39,528 nucleotides of DNA from contig CAYOKT010000019.1 in assembly GCA_964404605.1 (NCBI GenBank), positions 1 through 39,528 on the forward strand, read 5' to 3'. Shown piece by piece: positions 24,738 through 32,488 of the stretch (position 1 is its first letter; each line of letters opens with the position of its first letter). The notes under the pieces were generated by a model that was given only the letters and a program-made list of their open reading frames with translations, did not search any database and was not told the DNA's origin. A program made the position numbers and the translations under genes. The stretch comes from CAYOKT01 sp964404605. GTDB lineage: Bacteria; Electryoneota; Electryoneia; Electryoneales; Electryoneaceae.

Positions 24738-24805
24738 CGGCGTCCGGCCACGCCGTAAGCATAACCCGCCATCGGCGTTTCCTCCTCCTCGCCTGGCGGG
24801 TTTTT
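24738..24805 (+). terminator. Terminator preceded by a hairpin: possible attenuator upstream of the antiporter
   Basis: A first hairpin (24738-24743 with 24750-24755, CGGCGT/ACGCCG) is followed by a 9-bp terminator stem (24763-24771 with 24794-24802, AACCCGCCA/TGGCGGGTT) and a five-T run. It lies about 95 bases before the TATCTTAT box of the antiporter. Because the preceding operon already has its own terminator, this one may end a short RNA or act as an attenuator. No known riboswitch is recognised. Confidence 0.55.
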
Positions 24806-24900
24806 CTCTGCGCTCCGGCCGTGCTCGCTCCGGCGGGTTATGGGCCGGCAGCAGGGAAAGCAGGCCCGCCGCCCGGCTTTGAATATCCCCGGGGCGGTCC

Positions 24901-24908
24901 TATCTTAT
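24901..24908 (+). promoter_or_regulatory. TATnTT-type promoter box before the antiporter
   Basis: TATCTTAT lies 47 bases before the antiporter ATG. It shares TATCTT with the boxes at 30543 and 32445. Confidence 0.35.
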
Positions 24909-24947
24909 CCGAGCCCGAGACCACCCTCCTGCGAGGAAACCGCGCGG

Positions 24948-26198
24948 ATGAACCTTCAGATCCATGAGTTGTTCGGCCTCGGACTGGCGATCCTGATGGG
25001 TCTGCTGGGCGGCAAGTTCGCGCACCGGTTCAAGATCCCCCGTGTCACCGGATACCTGATCATCGGTCTGCTCATCGGCCCGTATCTGACCGGCCTGATC
25101 ACGACCAACGTCGCCGATAACCTCGGTGTAATCAACGACATCGCCCTTGGACTGATCCTGTTTGCGATCGGCAACGAGTTCGAGTGGTCCCACATCCGGC
25201 GGGTTGGCGTCCTGGCGCTGTTGCGTCTCGCCCTCTTCGAATCGGTAGGGGTGTTCGTGCTGGTCACGGGTTCCTTCCTGCTCCTCGGGTTCGAACCGGT
25301 GATCGCGCTGTTGGTCGGGACGGTCGCCATCGCGACCGCGCCGGGCGCCACGCTGCTGGTGGTCCGGGAATATCACACCCGCGGGCCGCTCACCGACCGC
25401 CTCCTCGCGCTGGTCGCGGTGAACAACGTGATCTCGCTCGTACTGTTCCGGGTGATCTTCAGCATGCTGCATCTCCAGCAGGGGGGCGACTGGCTCGTTT
25501 CGCTCCTCGCCCCGGTGTACGAAGTTGTCGTCGCCCTCGTCCTCGGCTATGTTCTCGGCCGCCTCCTCACCATCTGGGAGATCCACCTCGAGGAGTTGAG
25601 CGAGCTTTTGCTGGTCATCATCGGCGTGGTTCTTGTCGGCACGGGTCTCGCCCACATGCTCCACGTCTCCCCGATGCTCGTGACCATGGCCGCCGGGGCG
25701 ACGATCACCAACAGCTCCTACATGCACCGCCTGATCTACGTCGAGCAGCGCCAGCTCGAGCAGCCGGTGTACATCGCCTTTTTCGTGCTGGCCGGGACCT
25801 CGCTGCGCCTCGATGTTCTCCCCCAGATGGGGATCGCGGGCGCGATCTACCTCTTCGCCCGGGGGTTGGGCAAGATCGGGGGCGTTTGGCTGGCCGGGCG
25901 GCGGATGAAACAGTACCCCCAGATCTCGAAATACCTCGGGATGACGCTTCTCTGCCAGGCCGGCGTCGCGATCGGGGAAGCGTACGAGGTGATCGAATTC
26001 TTCCCGAGAATCGGGGAGATGCTGGTCACCATCGTGCTCGCGACGGTGATCATCAATGAGACCATCGGACCGTACCTCGTCCGCCTCGGGTTGGCCCTGG
26101 GCGGCGAGGTGCCGCCGGAGGAGGAGATCCACGCGATGGAAGATGTCTTCATGCCCGCCGGGGCGGGGCGGGACCCGGATCCGGGGGAGAAAGGGTGA
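24948..26198 (+). CDS. CPA2-family cation/proton antiporter (KefB/NapA-like)
   Basis: This 416-aa inner-membrane protein has about 12 hydrophobic segments. The family opening is AHRFKIPRVTGYLIIGLLIGP, with the unwound-helix region GTVAIATAPGATLLVV and VALVAVNNVISLV-like segments further on. It has no C-terminal TrkA-N or CBS domain, so regulation must come from elsewhere. The membrane-tethered EIIA protein encoded 80 bases downstream is the obvious candidate. Substrate (Na+ or K+ against H+) is not determined. The ORF opens upstream at 24840, but ATG 24948 begins the conserved sequence, with GAGGAAA about 11 bases before it. Confidence 0.88.
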   Translation: MNLQIHELFGLGLAILMGLLGGKFAHRFKIPRVTGYLIIGLLIGPYLTGLITTNVADNLGVINDIALGLILFAIGNEFEWSHIRRVGVLALLRLALFESVGVFVLVTGSFLLLGFEPVIALLVGTVAIATAPGATLLVVREYHTRGPLTDRLLALVAVNNVISLVLFRVIFSMLHLQQGGDWLVSLLAPVYEVVVALVLGYVLGRLLTIWEIHLEELSELLLVIIGVVLVGTGLAHMLHVSPMLVTMAAGATITNSSYMHRLIYVEQRQLEQPVYIAFFVLAGTSLRLDVLPQMGIAGAIYLFARGLGKIGGVWLAGRRMKQYPQISKYLGMTLLCQAGVAIGEAYEVIEFFPRIGEMLVTIVLATVIINETIGPYLVRLGLALGGEVPPEEEIHAMEDVFMPAGAGRDPDPGEKG

Positions 26199-26277
26199 AA
26201 ACGTTCAACCTCCATTCCCGTGGCGGGCTGGGTCCGGCGCGTGTTGACCCGGCCGCGCCGGCGGGAGGACCCCGGGG

Positions 26278-26886
26278 ATGGTGATGCTCGCGATGGAGAA
26301 CAGCGGCGGGGCCCATTCCCTCACCCCGGTGACGATGCTCGTCGGGATCGGGGTGTCGATCCTCGTTGTGGTGTTCTTCCGCCTGTCCGGGCGCCTGCGC
26401 CTGCGCGGCCGGTACGAGTCCCAGGTGAACCGCGCCATGGTCGGGGGGCCGGAGATCACCCAGCTCTCGGCGACCACCCGTGAAGAGGCGATCGCGGAGC
26501 TTGCCGCCCACGCCGCCCGGATCCTCCGCTGGCCCGATGAGGCGACGATCCGCCGCAATGTCCTCCGCCGTGAAGCCCAGATGTCCACCGGCCTGGTGCA
26601 TGGCATCGCGATTCCCCACGCCCGGTTCGTCGGGTTGGGGCGCTCCCTCGTTCTCTTCGCGAAAACTTCGACCCCCATCGAATGGGAGACGGCGGACGGC
26701 CAACCGGTCCGCATGGTTTTCTTCCTGCTCACCCCGGAGGAGGATGAGGACGCCCAGCTCAAGATGCTCGCGGAAATCGGGCGCTGCGCGGACGATCCGG
26801 ACTGCCGCGGCATCCTGCAGGAGGCCTCGGACTGCCGCGATGTCTCCCGGGCGATCCTCAGAGCCAACAGAGACTCTCACCGTTGA
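26278..26886 (+). CDS. Membrane-anchored PTS EIIA (type 2, fructose/nitrogen-PTS-like) protein
   Basis: This 202-aa protein has one N-terminal transmembrane helix (about 17-36, MLVGIGVSILVVVFF) and then a complete EIIA type-2 domain (about 58-198). The domain has the phosphorylated histidine H114 in GIAIPHARF and the TPIEWETADGQPVRMVFFLL segment. EIIA domains normally accept phosphate from HPr, and the nitrogen-PTS version is a regulator of K+ transport. A membrane anchor is unusual. The location directly after an antiporter gene, on the same strand, suggests that it senses PTS phosphorylation and controls the antiporter. No EI or HPr gene is in the window. Several in-frame starts exist (26278, 26284, 26293). 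Confidence 0.86.
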   Translation: MVMLAMENSGGAHSLTPVTMLVGIGVSILVVVFFRLSGRLRLRGRYESQVNRAMVGGPEITQLSATTREEAIAELAAHAARILRWPDEATIRRNVLRREAQMSTGLVHGIAIPHARFVGLGRSLVLFAKTSTPIEWETADGQPVRMVFFLLTPEEDEDAQLKMLAEIGRCADDPDCRGILQEASDCRDVSRAILRANRDSHR

Positions 26887-26955
26887 TCCCTGTAACGGAT
26901 TTTCACAATCCGTCGTCTCATTCTTCAAGACAGACATTTATCTCGGGGTTGGAAT

Positions 26956-26978
26956 CCTGTCGCTGAGGCTGACAGGGC
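26956..26978 (-). repeat. REP-like hairpin sharing CTGACAGGGC with the 9698 and 39505 elements
   Basis: The stem CCTGTC/GACAGG (26956-26961 with 26971-26976) has a 9-nt loop. CTGACAGGGC (26969-26978) is identical to bases 9711-9720. The GGGTGG head is not preserved here, so this copy is more diverged. Confidence 0.4.
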
Positions 26979-27111
26979 TTCTCGTCAGTTCCCCGGGGCA
27001 GTGGCGCCGGCCGTCGGGGAGAAGGATCATAGATTCCGTCGGACGAGCGCTTCCGTGCCGCCCCGTCACAAGGTGTGCTCATCCGGCGACAGGAGCCACG
27101 CGTCGTCGACG

Positions 27112-27138
27112 CGACCGGGCGCGGTGAACGCCCGGTCG
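27112..27138. repeat. Perfect 10-bp inverted repeat
   Basis: CGACCGGGCG (27112-27121) and CGCCCGGTCG (27129-27138) flank a 7-base spacer. There is no T-run on either strand. It lies 43 bases before the TATCGTTTG box and may be an operator or a repeat hairpin. Confidence 0.5.
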
Positions 27139-27180
27139 TGCGCGGAGATACGGCTTTTCCCCCGGTTGCGGTAATTGGCA

Positions 27181-27189
27181 TATCGTTTG
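27181..27189 (+). promoter_or_regulatory. TATnTT-like promoter box before the TonB receptor
   Basis: TATCGTTTG lies 100 bases before the chosen receptor start. It resembles TAnnTTTG with one extra base in the spacer. Confidence 0.3.
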
Positions 27190-27280
27190 CCGATGAGGCG
27201 GCAATGGGCGGCGTATGACCGGGAAGAACGGTGGCCTGCCCGCGGGGGAGCCGGACAATCCAGGGGGGACGAAGAATACT

Positions 27281-29581
27281 ATGACTCGGATGAAGCGGGG
27301 GATAATCGGACTGGCGGCGGTTCTATTGCTGGTCGGCGCCGCGCGGGCCGGACTGCCGATCCGCGGCTTTGTCATCGACGGCACCAGCGGTGAACCGCTG
27401 CCCATCGCCAATGTGCTGATCAAGGGGAGCACGCGCGGAACCTCGACGAACCTGGACGGTTTCTTCGTCATTCCCAACGTTCCACCGGGCGAGTACACCC
27501 TCGTCGTCAGTTTCCTCGGGTACCATTCGTTGGAGTTCGCGGTCGAGGTCCGCGACGAATTGATGGAGCCGCTCACCATCGAATTGCTGCCCTCCGCGGT
27601 GAAGCTCGAAGAGGTCATCTATACGATCGAGGAAGAGGAGGACGGCGATCTGCGGGAGAGCCCCCGTGTCTCCACGGTGGCGGTGGACCCGAACGCGATC
27701 CGCATGATGCCCAGCCTCGGCGCGGAGATGGATGTGCTCCGGGCGCTGCAGGCGATCCCGGGGGTGAAATCCTCCTCGGAGATCTCCAGCGCCCTCTACG
27801 TGCGGGGCGGCAGCCCGGACATGACCCTCCTCCTGCTCGACCGGAGCACGGTCTACAATCCCTCCCACCTCTTCGGCCTCTTCAGCACCTTCAACGCGGA
27901 CGCGGTCAAGCACATCGAGTTGATGAAGGGCGGGTTTCCCGCGGAATACGGCGGACGGGCGGGCAGCGTCCTCGAGGTGATCACCAAGGACGGCAACCGG
28001 CGCAAGAGCGAGGGGCTGGTCTCCGTGGGGATCATTTCCGCCCGGGCCTCCCTCGAGGGACCCATTCCGGAAAAGCGCGGCTCCTTCGCGTTCTCGGGGC
28101 GGCGCACCTACTTCGAACCGGTACTCAACATGCTGCGCAAGAGCGGTGAGGACTTCGCTGACCTGCCGAGCTACAATTTCTACGACGCCAACGGCAAGGT
28201 AAACCTCGACCTCACCCCGAAGACCACCCTCACCCTCGGCAGCTATGTCGGCCGGGACAACTTCGACAGCGAGTTCGGCCCGGAGGATTCCCGCTTCAAG
28301 ATGGGCATGGACTGGGGCAACACGACGTTCTTTTCACGCCTGCGCCAGGTGGTCGCGGCCAACAGCTTCCTCAGCGCCAGCGCCTCCTACAGCCGGTACT
28401 CCTCGGGCCTGTTCTTCGCCAACGAGGGGATGAACCTCCAGGATTTCAAAAACGGTTTCACCGATTGGGCCTTCCGGGCCGATGCGGAGATGCACCGCTA
28501 CCGGTCCCACCTGCTGAAAACCGGCGTCCAGTTGAACCACTACTCGGTGATATTCAACATGTCCTCCGATATCGATGATTTGACGTATGTCGATATCGAC
28601 ACCTCCACCTCCACCTTCTCCCACTACGTGCAGGACACCTGGAAGCTCAGCTCCCACTGGGAGATCCAGCCGGGTCTGCGCTGGTACTACCATGCCGGCG
28701 CAAAGGAGTTCCGCCTCGATTCACGGCTGGGCATCGTCTATCTCTACAGCCCCGAACTTCGTTTCAAGCTGGCGGGAGGACGATACCACCAGTGGATCAC
28801 CCTGCTCGCCTTCGGCGAGGGGCTGAGCGCTTTCGACACCTGGTTCCCGAACGACGGCACCATCCCGCCGACCTACTCCGACCAGGTTGTCGCGGGCATC
28901 GAGCGGGACTGGGAGAACGGGCTCGAGTTCACTCTCGAGGCCTACTACAACGACCTGAACGATGTCGTGATGTACGATGCGACGAGCATCAGCGGGAACT
29001 CCCTCGCGGATGCCTTCCTGGTGGGGGACGGTTATGCCTGGGGCTTCGAGTGGATGCTCCAGCGGAAGAAGGGGAGGGTGCAGGGCTGGCTCGGGTACTC
29101 CCTCTCCTGGACGAAGCGACGCTTCCCGGGCGCGCTGATCAACAACGGCGACTGGTTCTACCCGCGCTGGGACCGGCGGCATGACTTCATCGCGGTGGGG
29201 TCCTACCGGCTGAACGAGCGCTGGACACTGTCGACCACCTGGCGCTACAACACCGGGCAGGGCTACACCCGGGCACTCGGCATCTACACCCAGCGTTTCG
29301 CGGGTGTCGGCGATGAGTACGATGACAACATGAACCGCACGATCCTCTACGGAGAGCGGAACAACTACCGCCTGCCGGCCGATCACCGTCTCGACCTGAC
29401 CGCATCGTATCACCACCACCTGTTCGGCAAGAAAGCCGCGCTCAACATCAGCATTTACAACGTCTACAACCGGCGCGCATTGTGGCGGCGAAGCTACGAC
29501 ACGAGCGAAAACCCGGTTGAGGTGAACGATATCAAGCTGCTGCCGATCCTTCCTCTGGTCAGCTATGAAGTGAGGTTCTGA
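27281..29581 (+). CDS. TonB-dependent receptor with N-terminal carboxypeptidase-regulatory-like domain
   Basis: This is a 766-aa outer-membrane transporter. The signal peptide (MKRGIIGLAAVLLLVGAARA) is followed by a CarboxypepD_reg-like beta-sandwich (IRGFVIDGTSGEPLPIANVL to about residue 105). The plug domain contains LRALQAIPGVKSSSEISSA, the YVRGGSPDMTLLLLD strand and ELMKGGFPAEYGGRAGSVLEV. A 22-strand-type barrel ends in an aromatic residue (SYEVRF). It imports an unknown ligand using TonB energy. The DUF4249 lipoprotein starts one base after its stop, the usual pairing in Bacteroidetes-like genomes. I chose ATG 27281 because it begins the signal peptide. The frame is open from 27215. Confidence 0.92.
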   Translation: MTRMKRGIIGLAAVLLLVGAARAGLPIRGFVIDGTSGEPLPIANVLIKGSTRGTSTNLDGFFVIPNVPPGEYTLVVSFLGYHSLEFAVEVRDELMEPLTIELLPSAVKLEEVIYTIEEEEDGDLRESPRVSTVAVDPNAIRMMPSLGAEMDVLRALQAIPGVKSSSEISSALYVRGGSPDMTLLLLDRSTVYNPSHLFGLFSTFNADAVKHIELMKGGFPAEYGGRAGSVLEVITKDGNRRKSEGLVSVGIISARASLEGPIPEKRGSFAFSGRRTYFEPVLNMLRKSGEDFADLPSYNFYDANGKVNLDLTPKTTLTLGSYVGRDNFDSEFGPEDSRFKMGMDWGNTTFFSRLRQVVAANSFLSASASYSRYSSGLFFANEGMNLQDFKNGFTDWAFRADAEMHRYRSHLLKTGVQLNHYSVIFNMSSDIDDLTYVDIDTSTSTFSHYVQDTWKLSSHWEIQPGLRWYYHAGAKEFRLDSRLGIVYLYSPELRFKLAGGRYHQWITLLAFGEGLSAFDTWFPNDGTIPPTYSDQVVAGIERDWENGLEFTLEAYYNDLNDVVMYDATSISGNSLADAFLVGDGYAWGFEWMLQRKKGRVQGWLGYSLSWTKRRFPGALINNGDWFYPRWDRRHDFIAVGSYRLNERWTLSTTWRYNTGQGYTRALGIYTQRFAGVGDEYDDNMNRTILYGERNNYRLPADHRLDLTASYHHHLFGKKAALNISIYNVYNRRALWRRSYDTSENPVEVNDIKLLPILPLVSYEVRF

Positions 29582-29582
29582 G

Positions 29583-30512
29583 ATGAGGCTCAACACGAAA
29601 AAACAGGGTTATCGGCTTCTCTTCGGGCTTCTTCTGGCGGTGTCGATCGCGCTGCTGGCAGGGTGTGACACGGAGCCGACCGAAGTCGCGGATTACCAGC
29701 CCCAACCGGTGCTTTCCGCCTTCCTGAACACCGGGGAACCGATGGACTCGCTCCGCCTCGAGTGGGTGGGGGAGTTCACGGCGTACTACACCCCGGAGGC
29801 CTACGGCATCGTGGGAGCCGACATCCGCATCTTCCCGGTGCTCGATGACCAGGGAGACGCGGTCGCGGACACCTCCGGCCTGGCGGTCTATTTCGAGGAT
29901 GACCCGGATACGGCGGGCGTCTATCGCGCGGTGAACCCGGACGGGCGTGAACCGCTGGCTTCCTGGCGGTACCGCATCGAGGTGAAAAAGCCCTCTGACG
30001 GGGTCGATGTCTGGGCCGAGACGACCATGCCGGGGCCGTTCCAGCTCTTCACGGCGCCCCCGGGCCTGCTCACGGACACCCTGGCCTTCACCCGTGACGA
30101 TCCGACGATCACCGTGATGTGGAGCCTCCCGGCCACGTTCGGCGGATACGTGTTCAACATCGTCACCCTCGTCCCGCGCGAACAGCTCGTTCCGCTGGAT
30201 CCCGACTGGGACCCGAACGATCCCAACGATGAACTCGAAGAATCAGAGAAGGGCCGGCTTGCCTGGACGTTCGGACGCGATGACCAGAGGCTGATGAACA
30301 TCCCGTGGCTGTTCTTCCGCTGGCAGGGACTGCACCGGCTCGATGTCCTCGCGGCCTCGACTGAGTATTTCGATTACGCGGTCTCAATTCTCAACCGTGT
30401 GGGAGACATCAGTTCCTACCAGATAAAAAGCAACGTGCACGGCGGAATCGGGATCTTCGGCGGCGTGTATCGCAAGAGCATCTACCTGGTCATGGAAAGA
30501 ACGGGCGGCTGA
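29583..30512 (+). CDS. DUF4249-family lipoprotein, partner of the TonB receptor
   Basis: This 309-aa protein has a type II signal peptide with lipobox LLAGC (C28), so it is a lipoprotein. The body is beta-rich (QPVLSAFLNTGEP near the start, NVHGGIGIFGGVYRKS at the end) in the pattern of DUF4249 proteins, which sit next to TonB receptors and may act as surface-exposed lids or ligand binders. ATG 29583 lies one base after the receptor stop, with GTGAGG seven bases upstream, so they are co-translated. The role is inferred from the pairing. The ligand is unknown. Confidence 0.82.
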   Translation: MRLNTKKQGYRLLFGLLLAVSIALLAGCDTEPTEVADYQPQPVLSAFLNTGEPMDSLRLEWVGEFTAYYTPEAYGIVGADIRIFPVLDDQGDAVADTSGLAVYFEDDPDTAGVYRAVNPDGREPLASWRYRIEVKKPSDGVDVWAETTMPGPFQLFTAPPGLLTDTLAFTRDDPTITVMWSLPATFGGYVFNIVTLVPREQLVPLDPDWDPNDPNDELEESEKGRLAWTFGRDDQRLMNIPWLFFRWQGLHRLDVLAASTEYFDYAVSILNRVGDISSYQIKSNVHGGIGIFGGVYRKSIYLVMERTGG

Positions 30513-30542
30513 TCCCGGTATCCCTCCCCGGGCTTTCGAGTG

Positions 30543-30550
30543 TATCTTTG
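30543..30550 (+). promoter_or_regulatory. Exact TAnnTTTG box before rsmI
   Basis: TATCTTTG matches the Bacteroidetes -7 consensus exactly. The surrounding GTGTATCTTTGC is repeated at 32443-32453. It abuts the terminator stem at 30550, so the promoter of the next operon would be nested in the terminator of the previous one. The rsmI start is about 100 bases downstream. Confidence 0.45.
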
Positions 30551-30578
30551 CCGCGTCAGTGCACGCGGCGTTTTTTTT
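30550..30578 (+). terminator. Terminator after the TonB receptor/DUF4249 operon
   Basis: A 6-bp GC stem (30550-30555 with 30564-30569, GCCGCG/CGCGGC) with an 8-nt loop is followed by eight Ts (30571-30578). It lies 38 bases after the lipoprotein stop. Confidence 0.75.
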
Positions 30579-30596
30579 GGGAGCATCCCCGTAGGG

Positions 30597-30612
30597 GCAC
30601 GGCGCGCCGTGC
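30597..30612. repeat. 16-bp perfect palindrome in the rsmI leader
   Basis: GCACGGCG/CGCCGTGC abut at 30597-30612, preceded by a small CCCC-GTA-GGGG hairpin (30587-30597). It resembles a dispersed repeat type and has no T-run. Confidence 0.45.
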
Positions 30613-30651
30613 TTTCGCAACATCAGTGGATACGGCGTTTTTACCGAGAGC

Positions 30652-31467
30652 ATGTCCGGAGCGGGAATGGGCGGCAGCGGCGGCGGAAAAACGGCGGGTG
30701 GCTCGCAGGGCGTACCGGCGGGGGAGGCCGGCGAGCTCTTCGTCGTCTCGACCCCCATCGGGAACCTCGGTGACCTGACGGCCCGTGCGGCGGAGGTGCT
30801 GAAGCAGGTGGACCTCGTCGCCGCCGAGGACACCCGCCGCACACGCGTCCTCTTCGCGCACTACGCGATCACGACCCCGATGACACCCTACCACGAGCAT
30901 AACGCTCAGCGCGCCCTGCCGAAGCTCCTCGCCCGGCTGCAGGCTGGCGGGAAGGTAGCCCTGGTCAGCGATGCGGGCACTCCCACCCTTTCCGACCCGG
31001 GGTTCAAGCTGATCCGCGCGGCCGTGGAGAGTGGGGTGCGTATCACGCCTGTCCCCGGCGCCAGCGCCGCCCTCGCGGCGCTGGTGGGTGCCGGGCTGCC
31101 CACGGATCGTTTCGTCTTCGAGGGTTTCCTGCCGAGGAAAAAGGGGCGGAAGACGAGAATCGCCGCCCTCGCGGAGGAACCCCGCACGATTGTCCTCTTC
31201 GAGTCCCCGATGCGGATCGAAAAGACCCTCTCCGAGCTGGCGGAGGCGTTCGGGGGGGAGCGGCCCGCCGCCCTCTGCCGGGAGTTGACCAAGAGGTACG
31301 AGGAGTTCTGGCGCGGCGGTCTCGCCGACCTCGCGGCCCGCGCCGGGCGGACGCCGCCGAAGGGGGAGATCGTGCTCGTCATCGGCGGCCGGGAGAAGAG
31401 AAAGGGCGGGAGGGAAGCGAGTCAAGCCCGGGTCGCATCCGGCCGGGGAAAGGGGAAGGTGCGGTGA
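30652..31467 (+). CDS. rsmI: 16S rRNA (cytidine(1402)-2'-O)-methyltransferase
   Basis: This 271-aa SAM-dependent enzyme 2'-O-methylates C1402 of 16S rRNA in the decoding centre. The family motifs are STPIGNLGDLTARA, AEDTRRTRVLF, SDAGTPTLSDPGF and VPGASAALAAL, followed by FEGFLPRKKGR and FESPMRI. The first 25 or so residues are Gly/Ser-rich and not part of the fold. ATG 30667, with GGAG five bases upstream, is as likely a start as ATG 30652. The stop overlaps the GTG start of the lipid-kinase gene by four bases. Confidence 0.94.
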   Translation: MSGAGMGGSGGGKTAGGSQGVPAGEAGELFVVSTPIGNLGDLTARAAEVLKQVDLVAAEDTRRTRVLFAHYAITTPMTPYHEHNAQRALPKLLARLQAGGKVALVSDAGTPTLSDPGFKLIRAAVESGVRITPVPGASAALAALVGAGLPTDRFVFEGFLPRKKGRKTRIAALAEEPRTIVLFESPMRIEKTLSELAEAFGGERPAALCRELTKRYEEFWRGGLADLAARAGRTPPKGEIVLVIGGREKRKGGREASQARVASGRGKGKVR

Positions 31468-32393
31468 CGGAGCAGGTTCGCAGGGTTCGCGTGCTGATCA
31501 ACCCGAGGTCCGGCGTCTGGTGGTCCTTCGAAGGTGTGCGGAAGGCGCTGGACGAGACCTGGGATGTGGACGGCATCGACCTCGCCTACCAGGTCAGCAG
31601 GCATGTACGCGATGGCGTGGCGAAGGCGCGCCGCGCGATCGAGGACGGTGTCGACACGCTGATCGTCGTCGGCGGGGATGGCATGGTCAACACCATCGGC
31701 GGGGCGCTCGTCGGCACGGACACCGCCCTCGCCGTGATCCCGGCGGGCAGCGGCAACGGCTTCGCGCGTCATTTCGGCATACCTCTCACCCCGGAGCGGG
31801 CGGTCAAGGTGCTCAAGGAGGGCCGCCGTGAGGTGATCGATGTCGGGATCGCCAATGAACGCGCCTTCTTCGTCACCTGCAGCCTCGCCTGGGACGCCGA
31901 CATCGTCCGCGGTTTCGAGGAGTCGCCGGTGCGCGGAATCCTGCCCTACGTGTTCGCCGGGATCTACCGTTTTTTCACTTATGAACCCCAGGATTTCACC
32001 CTCGTTCTCGACGGGGAGACCCTGCTGGCGAAGGAGCCGCTCGTTCTCACCGTGGCGAACCTGACCCAGTACGGCGGCGGGGCGAAGATCGCGCCGGACG
32101 CCCGCCCGGACGACGGGCACCTCGAGCTGGTGATGGTGCCGAAATCCGCCGCCCCGAAGCTGCTGCCGGAGCTGCACCGCCTGTTCACCGGCACCATCAG
32201 CCAGGTGCCCATGGTGACGATGCGCCGCTTCAAGCGGATGGAGGTGCACCGCTCCCGCCCCGATCCGATCCAGGTGGACGGGGAGCTGATCGATGCGCCG
32301 GAGCAGTTCACCATCGAGGTCCGCCCCGCCGCCCTGCAGGTCATCGTGCCCGCCGCTTCCGCCAGGGAACGAAGGCGCTGGTCGCAGGAGTAG
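31464..32393 (+). CDS. Diacylglycerol kinase-family lipid kinase (YegS/DgkB-like)
   Basis: This 309-aa cytoplasmic enzyme has the DAGK catalytic domain. VLINPRSG is at the start, the nucleotide loop is VVGGDGMVN, and IPAGSGNGFARHFGIP follows. The C-terminal sandwich contains PDDGHLELVMV and QVDGELI. Members phosphorylate diacylglycerol or other lipid alcohols with ATP, and some bacterial ones act on other lipids. The start is GTG 31464, whose GTGA overlaps the rsmI stop, so the two genes are coupled. The link between rRNA methylation and lipid kinase is probably only positional. Confidence 0.88.
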   Translation: MTEQVRRVRVLINPRSGVWWSFEGVRKALDETWDVDGIDLAYQVSRHVRDGVAKARRAIEDGVDTLIVVGGDGMVNTIGGALVGTDTALAVIPAGSGNGFARHFGIPLTPERAVKVLKEGRREVIDVGIANERAFFVTCSLAWDADIVRGFEESPVRGILPYVFAGIYRFFTYEPQDFTLVLDGETLLAKEPLVLTVANLTQYGGGAKIAPDARPDDGHLELVMVPKSAAPKLLPELHRLFTGTISQVPMVTMRRFKRMEVHRSRPDPIQVDGELIDAPEQFTIEVRPAALQVIVPAASARERRRWSQE

Positions 32394-32444
32394 ACAAATC
32401 ACGGTCGCTCGTTGAACCGGTTCGCCGGACGCCCGGCTCAGGTG

Positions 32445-32452
32445 TATCTTTG
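32445..32452 (+). promoter_or_regulatory. Exact TAnnTTTG box before the TPR-thioredoxin lipoprotein
   Basis: TATCTTTG lies 37 bases before the chosen ATG, within GTGTATCTTTGC, the same 12-mer as at 30541-30551. No -33 TTG at standard spacing is clear. Confidence 0.5.
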
Positions 32453-32488
32453 CGCGCAGCCATGAACCGGCATCGGAGGAGGATGAGG

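Larger units (their letters stand above)
24527..24947. other. Intergenic region with palindromes, two terminators and a possible structured leader
   Basis: No gene is supported in these 421 bases. In order they hold a REP-like half-motif (CTGACAGGGTT near 24534), a perfect 22-bp palindrome (24554-24575), a terminator for the protease transcript (24611-24644), an AT-rich stretch with GTGTGATTACAC, a hairpin (24738-24755), a second terminator (24763-24805) and a TATCTTAT box (24901). The part between the two terminators could be a short RNA or an attenuated leader, with no direct proof. Confidence 0.6.
26887..27280. other. Intergenic region rich in palindromes
   Basis: I see no gene in these 394 bases. 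There is a 7-bp hairpin (26895-26901 with 26907-26913, ACGGATT/AATCCGT) nine bases after the EIIA stop, a REP-like hairpin at 26956-26978, a dyad CGCGTC/GACGCG (27099-27113), and a perfect 10-bp hairpin (27112-27121 with 27129-27138). A TATCGTTTG box lies at 27181. These probably combine transcript ends, dispersed repeats and the promoter region of the TonB receptor. Confidence 0.6.

Noticed and set aside
24645..24805. A known riboswitch class before the antiporter
   Set aside because: I could not match the sequence to any Na+, Li+ or cyclic-dinucleotide riboswitch consensus.
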